Below, piece by piece: positions 1 through 6,404 of a stretch of 8,736 nt of DNA. A program made the translations under genes and the position numbers. The notes under the pieces were generated by a model. It was not told the origin of the DNA. It searched no databases and saw only the letters and a program-made list of their open reading frames with translations. Within the stretch, counting starts at the first letter, position 1. The number at the start of each line of letters is the position of its first letter. The stretch comes from an uncultured Clostridium sp. (lineage in GTDB: Bacteria; Bacillota; Clostridia; TANB77; CAG-508), in NCBI GenBank assembly GCA_947426875.1, contig CANEFU010000037.1:1-8736 (forward strand), read 5' to 3'.

Positions 1-1113
1 AACAATAGCAATCGCCTCATTAATTACCTGATTTAATACAGATGTAGAAATTCTCATGGCATTTTGTTCTGCTACATGGTTAATTAAGTCAAATAATTTA
101 TGAATTCTTTGTCCTGTTTTGGCTGATATAAATATCATAGGGGCATAGGATAAGTATTTTAACTTATCATATACTTCCTTTTTGTATTTTTCTAATGTCC
201 CTGTTTCTTTTTCTACCATATCCCATTTATTTACTACAATGATAACACCTTTTCCCGCTTCATGTGCTTCTCCTGCTATTTTCGCATCTTGGTCTGTTAC
301 CCCTTCTGTGGCATCAATCATCATTAAACACACATCTGCTCTTTCTATCGCTAATAGGGTTCTCATAATACTAAATTTCTCAATCGATTCTTTTATTTTG
401 CTTTTTCTTCTAACTCCAGCCGTATCAATTAATACATATTTTCCTTTTTCATTTTGAAATTCTGTATCAATAGCATCACGTGTTGTTCCCGCTATATCAC
501 TTACAATTGCTCTATTTTCACCTAAAATTTTATTAATTAATGAAGATTTTCCTACATTTGGTTTCCCAATAACGGCTACTTTTATGATATTATCGTCTTT
601 TTCCTTTTCTGTTGCTGGCGGAAAACTTTCATATATCTGGTCTAATACATCTCCTATTCCTAATGCATTGGCACTCGAAATTGGATATGGCTCTCCTATT
701 CCTAAATTATAAAATTCATAAGCATCTTGTTTATCTTTTTCAAAATTATCTGCTTTGTTACATACTAAAACAATCGGTTTTCCTGATTTTTTAAGCATTA
801 AAGCGATTTCTCTATCAGCTGCTGTTACTCCTTGTTTGATATCTGTTAAAAACAAAATAACATCTGCCATTGCTATGGCTAGGTTCGCTTGTTCTCTCAT
901 TTGCGATAAGATGATATCTTCTGAATCAGGTTCAATTCCTCCTGTATCAATTAAGGTAAAATCTCTTCCTCTCCAATTTGTTTCTGCATAAATTCTATCT
1001 CTTGTTACCCCTGGTGTATCTTGTACAATGGATATTCTACTTCCTACTAGATAATTGAAAAAAGTGGATTTTCCTACATTGGGTTTTCCAATAATAGCTA
1101 CGATTGGTTTCAT
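1..1113 (-). CDS. der: Ribosome-associated GTPase Der (EngA), 3'-truncated by window edge
   Basis: Der is an essential tandem-GTPase needed for assembly of the 50S ribosomal subunit in the cytoplasm. The frame is open for 371 codons and runs off the window; the family is usually about 435-440 residues. The first G domain has GKPNVGKST at residues 9-17, DTGG at 56-59 and NKAD at 119-122 (NKVD is more usual). The second has GKPNVGKSS at 183-191, DTAG at 230-233, NKWD at 295-298 and SAK at 330-332. Two complete G domains in one chain are diagnostic of Der. The C-terminal KH-like domain begins near residue 352 and only its first helix is visible. The start at 1113 is supported by AGGTG (1121-1125) 7 bases upstream; a second purine site, AAAGGAG (1129-1135), lies further away. 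It follows the ABC exporter genes but is separated from them by a terminator, so it is probably expressed separately. Identification is very secure. Confidence 0.97.
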   Translation of the reverse strand, partial: MKPIVAIIGKPNVGKSTFFNYLVGSRISIVQDTPGVTRDRIYAETNWRGRDFTLIDTGGIEPDSEDIILSQMREQANLAIAMADVILFLTDIKQGVTAADREIALMLKKSGKPIVLVCNKADNFEKDKQDAYEFYNLGIGEPYPISSANALGIGDVLDQIYESFPPATEKEKDDNIIKVAVIGKPNVGKSSLINKILGENRAIVSDIAGTTRDAIDTEFQNEKGKYVLIDTAGVRRKSKIKESIEKFSIMRTLLAIERADVCLMMIDATEGVTDQDAKIAGEAHEAGKGVIIVVNKWDMVEKETGTLEKYKKEVYDKLKYLSYAPMIFISAKTGQRIHKLFDLINHVAEQNAMRISTSVLNQVINEAIAIV

Positions 1114-1151
1114 TTATCGTCACCTATTCTCCTTTCGTTTTTGATAGCTAT

Positions 1152-1181
1152 AGTATATCATATAACCTTTAAAAAAAGCAA
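1152..1181 (-). promoter_or_regulatory. Possible promoter of der
   Basis: On the minus strand a TTGCTT box (1176-1181) is followed by an 18-base spacer and a TATACT box (1152-1157), about 40 bases before the der start. The -35 box is only a moderate match and overlaps the terminator of the upstream unit. In its favour, der needs a promoter if the terminator works. It was found by eye and could be chance in such AT-rich DNA. Confidence 0.35.
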
Positions 1182-1213
1182 ATAAGTGTGCTAATTTTAT
1201 GACACACTTACTT
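1171..1213 (-). terminator. Rho-independent terminator after the ABC exporter genes
   Basis: Read on the minus strand, positions 1213-1203 pair with 1190-1180 to give an 11-bp stem (core AAGTGTG/CACACTT, one G-U wobble) around a 12-base loop, followed by GC and a run of seven T. The stem starts inside the last codons of the downstream exporter gene, whose stop codon lies in the loop. The core stem would also form in plus-strand RNA, but the T run is on the minus-strand side, so it serves the minus-strand operon. Confidence 0.8.
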
Positions 1214-2894
1214 TTATTAATTTATAATACTCTCCTTGCTTTTTCATTAACTCCTCATGATTTCCTTCTTCTATTATCTTTCCCTCTTGCATCAATAGTA
1301 TTTTACTACAATTTTTAATCGTAGACAATCGATGGGCAATAATAAAACTAATCTTTCCTTTTGTTATCTCTTCAATTGCCTTTCTTACCAGCATTTCAGA
1401 TTTATAAGAAAGAGAGGCTGTTGCTTCGTCTAATATAATAATTTCAGGATTTTCCACCATTACTCTACTAAAATTCAATAATTGTTTTTCGCCTGCCGAA
1501 AGCAAATCCGTATCTGCATTTATTTGTGTTTCATAACCATCTTTCAAGCTCATAATTTTGTCATGTAAATTTAATCTTTTGCAAATTTCTATCACTTCTT
1601 CTTTCGTAACATCTTTGTTGGCATAATTGATATTCTCTAAAATGGTTCCTTTAAAAATTACTACTTTTTGCATGATATAACCGACTTTATCTCTTAAACT
1701 TTGTATACTATAGTCTTGATAATCTTTGCCATTAATTTTAACTTTTCCTTCCTGTAAATCATAAAATCTACAAATAATATCTACTAAGCTAGTTTTTCCA
1801 CTTCCTGTTCTTCCTACCAAAGCCACACTTTCGTTTTGGTTCACAGCAAAAGATATATCATTTAAAACATTTTGTCCTTCTTCATAAGAAAAGCTAACAT
1901 CTTCAAATTTTATTTTATTAACCTTTATTAAAACCTCTCCTTCATCAATCACTTCCTCTTCCTTTTGTAAAATAGCATTTATCTTTTGATAGGCAACTTT
2001 ACAAACATTTCTTGTCTGAAATCCTTCTATTACCCATCTAGCATATACTTCTGGTTGGTCAATATAACGAGCAAGAATAACTAAAGCCCCATAAGATAAA
2101 ACGCCTTGTTCCACGCTTATACTTCCCATTAAAATATTGACAATTCCTACAAAAGATACTAGAAAATCGTACACACAAGTATAAGTTCTAATATTTCTTT
2201 CCAATTTATTAACTGCTTTTTCATATTGGTTAATTAGTAATTTCATTTCTCCCATTCTTTGTTTTTGTACTTCTAATGCTTTAATGGTTTGGTATCCTTC
2301 TACTTGCTCATTCGACCAATTTAATATTTTAGCGTTGGTTTCTCTCTTTAATTGTGTAAATTGAACAGACTTTTTATTGAATAAAAACGTAACAAAAAAT
2401 CCTATTACATAAATACAAAATGTTATCATCACAATCGGAATATTCAAATACATTAATACCACTAATGTCCCTATCAGCCTCAAGACTCCACCCAAATATG
2501 GTCTAGCAATTCCTTCGACATAATATTTTGCAAATTCTTTGGTATCATTCATAAGATTCTCTAATATTTCCCCTACTCGAATCTTATCTATTTCCTTTTG
2601 TTTTAAATTTTGTAACTTCCAAAATAGCTTTTCTCGATAATCCGCTTCCATTTCTTTTATAAATGTATCTTCACTTATTTTTTCCCATAACGTTGCCACC
2701 ATTCTTAGGATATTTACCATAAAATATAACAATCCCAATTGAATGACTAATTTTATATTCTGGTTGGGAATGGCATATTCTATCATAACAATCATAAATG
2801 CTATGAATATTACTACCATAATACTAGTAGCAATTCTTCCAAAAGCCATTTTCATTATCTTCTTTTTATATTTTTCTAAGATTTCCTCTAACAT
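1197..2894 (-). CDS. ABC exporter half-transporter, subunit with intact catalytic Glu/His
   Basis: This 565-residue protein has an N-terminal transmembrane domain and a C-terminal ATPase domain, the usual layout and size of a type IV (MsbA/multidrug-like) exporter subunit. Hydrophobic segments lie near residues 22-40, 47-66, 133-151, 153-172 and 239-258. The ATPase has Walker A GRTGSGKT (361-368), Q-loop Gln409, Walker B ending ILDE (487-490, catalytic Glu490) and H-switch His521 in AHRLST. The signature is LSAGE (465-469) rather than LSGGQ, and the D-loop Asp is replaced by Ser496. It starts 2 bases after the stop of the upstream subunit. GAGGA (2904-2908) inside that gene is its ribosome site, so the two are translationally close and surely co-transcribed. 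The features complement those of the upstream subunit, which indicates a heterodimer of the BmrCD/LmrCD/TM287-288 kind. The substrate (drug, lipid or peptide) cannot be told; there is no peptidase domain. Confidence 0.93.
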   Translation of the reverse strand: MLEEILEKYKKKIMKMAFGRIATSIMVVIFIAFMIVMIEYAIPNQNIKLVIQLGLLYFMVNILRMVATLWEKISEDTFIKEMEADYREKLFWKLQNLKQKEIDKIRVGEILENLMNDTKEFAKYYVEGIARPYLGGVLRLIGTLVVLMYLNIPIVMITFCIYVIGFFVTFLFNKKSVQFTQLKRETNAKILNWSNEQVEGYQTIKALEVQKQRMGEMKLLINQYEKAVNKLERNIRTYTCVYDFLVSFVGIVNILMGSISVEQGVLSYGALVILARYIDQPEVYARWVIEGFQTRNVCKVAYQKINAILQKEEEVIDEGEVLIKVNKIKFEDVSFSYEEGQNVLNDISFAVNQNESVALVGRTGSGKTSLVDIICRFYDLQEGKVKINGKDYQDYSIQSLRDKVGYIMQKVVIFKGTILENINYANKDVTKEEVIEICKRLNLHDKIMSLKDGYETQINADTDLLSAGEKQLLNFSRVMVENPEIIILDEATASLSYKSEMLVRKAIEEITKGKISFIIAHRLSTIKNCSKILLMQEGKIIEEGNHEELMKKQGEYYKLIKVSVS

Positions 2895-2896
2895 AG

Positions 2897-4657
2897 TTAA
2901 AATTCCTCATCTTTTAATATTTGGTTTTGGCTTAGTTCAATAATCGCTTTGTATTCTTGATTTTCTTGTATTAATTTTTCGTGAGTATCTATTTGGACTG
3001 TTTTGTGATGAATAAACAAAACTTTATCACATACTTTTGGTACTTCTGCATCGTAAGAAATGATAATAGCTCCTCTTTTCATTTTAGTAATATTATTTAA
3101 TATTGTAATTTTGGTATTGGTATCTAGTTTGGATAAGGAATCGTCAAAAATAATAAACTGATTATCTGCTAATAAAGTTCTCGCTATTGCTATTCTTTGT
3201 TTTTGCCCTCCTGATAAGTTATTTCCTCCTTTTCCTATCCTATAATTTACATTTCCTTCAAAGTTTTTAATATCTTCATATACATCTGCTAATTGACAAA
3301 CATGCAGAATTTCTTCCTTACTCACCATTTTATTGGTTATATTGATGTTGTTTTCAATTGTATCGGTAAATAGATACGTATCTTGCAAAACAATTCCAAC
3401 ATAATCTCGTAAGCTTTTTTTACTCACATTTCTTATATCATTTTTTCCAATATAAATACTTCCTGTATAGTCATAAAAACCTATTAGCGTTCTGGCTAAT
3501 ATCGTCTTTCCAGAGCCATTATCTCCGACAATAGCAATATTTTCTCCTTGTTTTATGGTGAAATCAAGGTTTTCCAATATTGTGTTTTCTTCTATTTTTA
3601 TACTCACATTTTTGAATACAATATCTCCTTCTAATTTTATATCTGGTTTTGTTTCTCTTTCTTCTTTATATTTCATTAGATGAGCAAGTTTTTTATAAGC
3701 CACTAAAAATTCGTTAATCGTAGATAATTTATCGACTGAATCATATACATATGTCAATATTTTAGTTGCATAACTTAATAAAATGGATATTTCTGCTAAT
3801 GATATTTCTCCTTTTATAACTAAAATTCCACCCCATAATAAGATAAACGGTTCTTTAAAGTTTCTTAATGAATGAGTTACTATTACATAAATAGCCTTCA
3901 TTTTGGCAAATTTCATTTCTTTTACTTTACAGTCTTGATTTATTTGGGCCAAGTCCTTTATCTCTTTGTTTCTTCTATTGAAAATTTTCAACATTTTGGA
4001 TTCTTCCACACTGATTGTTGTTTTGTTTATAATTTCTTTATTGGCTTCCACCACATCTTCTACTAATGATTTTGTTTTCTTGTAATGCCATATGGATAAT
4101 AATACGATTACAAAACAAGTAATTAAAATAAAGATACCTACTGTCCTATCTAGTTGTAATGTTTGTGCCACTGCAAATAAGAGAATAAAGATAGTATCAA
4201 AAAATAAATTGATTTGAGAATTAAAAAATTCTGCATAGGTTGTTGCATCATTATTAACTCTTTGAATTACATTAGATTTATCAATGCTACTAAATTCTTT
4301 GTATTCTAGCTTTGGTATATGTTTTAATATTGTTTCTTTTACATTTCTATTTATTTTCAGATTAAATTTTGTATTGATTTTACTTTTGCTGTAATTTACT
4401 ACAAATATTAAAAGATTTACCAATATTAATACCATTACAAGAACTAGTACTTTTGCGATTTTATTGTCTGCATAAAATAGCCCACGAATAAAAGATGGAA
4501 TTACTTCTTCTTTTTCCATAATAATTCCATCTAGTGCATATTGTATAAACATTGGCACATATACCACTAATCTTGAGTATATGGCACTTAATATTAAGGT
4601 TGTTAGGATATATATTTGTGTTCCTTTTAATGTTTGTTTTAAAAAACTTTTTTTCAT
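2897..4657 (-). CDS. ABC exporter half-transporter, subunit with degenerate ATP site
   Basis: This 586-residue protein is the partner of the downstream ABC gene. Hydrophobic segments lie near residues 15-40, 68-89, 150-167, 172-191 and in the 255-305 region, followed by an ATPase domain. That domain has Walker A GDNGSGKT (378-385), Q-loop Gln425 and a perfect signature LSGGQ (481-485). Walker B is FDDS: the catalytic Glu is Asp506. The H-switch His is absent, with Tyr535 in the aligned place (IISYD instead of IAHRL). In heterodimeric exporters one subunit typically carries such substitutions, and the ATP site built from its Walker motifs plus the partner's poor signature hydrolyses little or no ATP. 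Its intact LSGGQ completes the working site on the partner. The start is supported by AAAGGA (4664-4669) 6 bases before the ATG. A promoter lies just upstream, so this is the first gene of a two-gene operon. Substrate unknown. Confidence 0.93.
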   Translation of the reverse strand: MKKSFLKQTLKGTQIYILTTLILSAIYSRLVVYVPMFIQYALDGIIMEKEEVIPSFIRGLFYADNKIAKVLVLVMVLILVNLLIFVVNYSKSKINTKFNLKINRNVKETILKHIPKLEYKEFSSIDKSNVIQRVNNDATTYAEFFNSQINLFFDTIFILLFAVAQTLQLDRTVGIFILITCFVIVLLSIWHYKKTKSLVEDVVEANKEIINKTTISVEESKMLKIFNRRNKEIKDLAQINQDCKVKEMKFAKMKAIYVIVTHSLRNFKEPFILLWGGILVIKGEISLAEISILLSYATKILTYVYDSVDKLSTINEFLVAYKKLAHLMKYKEERETKPDIKLEGDIVFKNVSIKIEENTILENLDFTIKQGENIAIVGDNGSGKTILARTLIGFYDYTGSIYIGKNDIRNVSKKSLRDYVGIVLQDTYLFTDTIENNINITNKMVSKEEILHVCQLADVYEDIKNFEGNVNYRIGKGGNNLSGGQKQRIAIARTLLADNQFIIFDDSLSKLDTNTKITILNNITKMKRGAIIISYDAEVPKVCDKVLFIHHKTVQIDTHEKLIQENQEYKAIIELSQNQILKDEEF

Positions 4658-4681
4658 TTTTATTCCTTTGGTTCTTTTGGT

Positions 4682-4710
4682 ATTCTAATTTATTTCCTGG
4701 TTGTTGTAAA
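4682..4710 (-). promoter_or_regulatory. Predicted sigma-A type promoter of the ABC exporter operon
   Basis: On the minus strand TTTACA (4705-4710) and TAGAAT (4682-4687) are separated by exactly 17 bases; each box matches consensus at 5 of 6 places. Transcription would begin near 4675, giving a leader of about 18 bases that just holds the ribosome site. No terminator hairpin is visible between the surface-protein stop and this point, so read-through from that gene is also possible. Confidence 0.5.
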
Positions 4711-4728
4711 ATTTGTTGCTCTTATAAA

Positions 4729-6234
4729 TTAATCGATTGTCTGGATGTTTGTAAAGTTTGCATAGCTTTTTGGATTATATACTGTTTCTATCCATGTTTT
4801 CATAGCCTTATTGGTTGTTATTTTAGCAGTATTTGGTACTTTAGCAAATGCCCAATCGGCACTTCCTGCCTTGGATAAGTCCATTTTGTTTATATTTAAT
4901 TCGGTTATACTCGTACAATTATTAAACATATCTCCTGCATTTGCCCCTTCTTTAATTGTAAATTCATTGCAATTAACCACTTTTAACTTTGTACATCCAT
5001 AAAACATATATGGCATAGCTGTAACATTTTGTGTATTAAAATTAGATACATTTAATTCTGTTAAACCACTACATCCTTCAAACATAGATGACATATCTGT
5101 AACATTTTGTGTGTTAAAATTAGATACATCTAATTCTGTTAAACCACTACATCCTCGAAACATATATGACATATCTGTAACATTTTGTGTATTAAAATTA
5201 GATAGATCTAATTCTTTTAAAACACTGCATTTTTCAAACATATAGTTCATGTCAAGTACTTTACTAGTATTCCAATTTTTTATATCAATTTTACTTAAGC
5301 TAAGGCAATTTCTAAAAATTCTTTTCATATCAGTAACATTTTCTGTATTAAATTTAGACACATCAACTGTTGTTAATTTGCTACAATTTGTAAACATTTC
5401 TCTCATAAAAGTTAATTTTCTTGTATCCATGTTTTCTGGAAATTTGATGGATTGCAAATTGCTAGCTGTTTGAAACATATATCCCATTTCTTCTATATTA
5501 TTCAAATTAAAAGTTGATATATCAATGGTCGTTAATTTTTCACATTTTGAAAACATACTATTCATATTGGTAACTTTACTAGTATCTAAATTAGCTAATC
5601 CTGTTATATTAGTTATGGATGCACAATTATAAAACATAGAATCCATACTTGTTACTTGATATGTTTTAAATTTAGACACATCAATCGTTGGTAAGCTAGT
5701 GCAATTATAAAATAAAGCTTTCATGCTAGTTACTTGGTCTGTGTGTAAATTTTCTAATCCCGCAATTTCTGTTAAAGATGATAAATCCGAAAAATAACAA
5801 GCCATATTAAGGGGTCTTATTTCAGTACAAAATTCAACCTTTTTTATTTGGGCTCTATCACCATACCAAGGTGTATTAGGTCCAGTTGACCAAGAACGTG
5901 TATAAACTTCATCCTTGACATTACCATAATATTGTTCGGCATTTTGCTTTGCTTCTTTTTCATTATCATAAAAACATAAGGTACCATTTTTTAATGCTAC
6001 ATGTATCTGTGTTTCCTGATAAAGATTGTCATATGCTTCTTGTAAGCTTTCTGCACTTACTTTATAATTTTCAATAATTTGAGCAATTTGCTTTTTTTGA
6101 TTGTCATTTTTGACAACAATATTAATATTTATTAGTAACGTAATCATAAGAAAAAACATACAAGACGCTAGTACAAATAAAGTAACCGAACCTTTTTCTT
6201 CTTTTTGTATTTTCTTTATTAAATTATCTTTCAT
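4729..6234 (-). CDS. BspA-like DUF285-repeat surface protein with N-terminal membrane anchor
   Basis: This 501-residue protein belongs to the BspA-like, leucine-rich-type repeat family (DUF285, Pfam PF03382), which is common on the surface of gut and oral anaerobes and often linked to adhesion. A basic N-terminus (KDNLIKKIQKEEK) precedes a hydrophobic segment (about 15-41, beginning GSVTLFVLAS). A likely helical stalk with coiled-coil character follows (about 42-75), then a family-typical lead-in with TPWYGDR at 121-127. From about residue 157 to 445 run 11 repeats of 26-27 residues of the form xDxSxFxTxxVTxMxxMFxxCxxLTx, with a divergent tail to 501. There is no LPXTG, choline-binding or S-layer-homology anchor, so the N-terminal segment is the only visible attachment; the repeats should face outward. 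The repeat Cys (NC/GC) recurs in most units. The start at 6234 has GAGGT (6239-6243) just upstream. It has its own promoter. The ligand is unknown, and any link to the neighbouring exporter is speculative. Confidence 0.88.
   Translation of the reverse strand: MKDNLIKKIQKEEKGSVTLFVLASCMFFLMITLLININIVVKNDNQKKQIAQIIENYKVSAESLQEAYDNLYQETQIHVALKNGTLCFYDNEKEAKQNAEQYYGNVKDEVYTRSWSTGPNTPWYGDRAQIKKVEFCTEIRPLNMACYFSDLSSLTEIAGLENLHTDQVTSMKALFYNCTSLPTIDVSKFKTYQVTSMDSMFYNCASITNITGLANLDTSKVTNMNSMFSKCEKLTTIDISTFNLNNIEEMGYMFQTASNLQSIKFPENMDTRKLTFMREMFTNCSKLTTVDVSKFNTENVTDMKRIFRNCLSLSKIDIKNWNTSKVLDMNYMFEKCSVLKELDLSNFNTQNVTDMSYMFRGCSGLTELDVSNFNTQNVTDMSSMFEGCSGLTELNVSNFNTQNVTAMPYMFYGCTKLKVVNCNEFTIKEGANAGDMFNNCTSITELNINKMDLSKAGSADWAFAKVPNTAKITTNKAMKTWIETVYNPKSYANFTNIQTID
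4978..5211 (-). repeat. Three tandem 78-bp coding repeats (DUF285 units 8-10)
   Basis: Units 5134-5211, 5056-5133 and 4978-5055 follow one another in frame at a 78-base period, each coding 26 residues. The first two differ at about 5 of 78 positions by eye. The third is nearly identical over the half that codes SNFNTQNVT and diverges in the other half. Earlier repeats of the same gene are much more divergent, so these look like a recent tandem expansion. Confidence 0.9.
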
Positions 6235-6272
6235 GTTTACCTCTTTTATTTTTCTTAATTGTATTTTTTTAT

Positions 6273-6301
6273 ATCATATAATAATTAGGAAAATTTATCA
6301 A
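6273..6301 (-). promoter_or_regulatory. Predicted sigma-A type promoter of the surface-protein gene
   Basis: On the minus strand TTGATA (6296-6301) and TATGAT (6273-6278) stand 17 bases apart, each a 5/6 match to consensus. Transcription would start near 6266, about 31 bases before the ATG, leaving room for the GAGGT ribosome site. It lies just after the pyk terminator, as expected for an independent unit. Confidence 0.55.
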
Positions 6302-6340
6302 GTTATTTATTATTTTTTCAAAAAAATATTGCAAAATCCT

Positions 6341-6385
6341 AAATAAAAATCCAAACTCTATCTTAAAATAAAGTTTGGATTTTTT
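6341..6385 (-). terminator. Rho-independent terminator of pyk
   Basis: On the minus strand positions 6384-6372 pair perfectly with 6357-6345 (13 bp, core ATCCAAACT/AGTTTGGAT) around a 14-base loop, followed by TTTTTATTT. It sits about 20 bases after the pyk stop. The flanking A and T runs on both sides mean it could also work on plus-strand transcripts, but there is no plus-strand gene here to end. Confidence 0.88.
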
Positions 6386-6404
6386 ATTCTTTTTCAATAA
6401 ATCA

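Noticed and set aside
182..457. Plus-strand 91-codon open frame
   Set aside because: It lies wholly inside der on the opposite strand and has no ribosome site or recognisable domain; der motifs explain the region.
755..991. Plus-strand 78-codon open frame, and the overlapping 612-794 frame
   Set aside because: Both are antisense to the first G domain of der and look like low-complexity shadow translations.
4729..4800. Cell-wall sorting signal (LPXTG type) at the end of the surface protein
   Set aside because: The C-terminus has no LPXTG-like motif, hydrophobic segment or basic tail.
4552..4878. Plus-strand 108-codon hydrophobic frame that could be taken for a small membrane protein
   Set aside because: It is antisense to the ends of the surface-protein and exporter genes. 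Its Phe/Leu/Cys-rich sequence comes from the reverse of Lys/Asn/Gln-rich coding, and both sense genes are well supported.
1197..6234. Surface protein plus ABC exporter as a dedicated secretion cluster
   Set aside because: The ABC genes have their own promoter, neither has a peptidase or bacteriocin-type domain, and the surface protein has its own membrane segment. Adjacency alone does not support a joint system.
6101..6346. Plus-strand 81-codon frame crossing the surface-protein promoter
   Set aside because: It has no ribosome site, overlaps a convincing minus-strand start and promoter, and has no family features.
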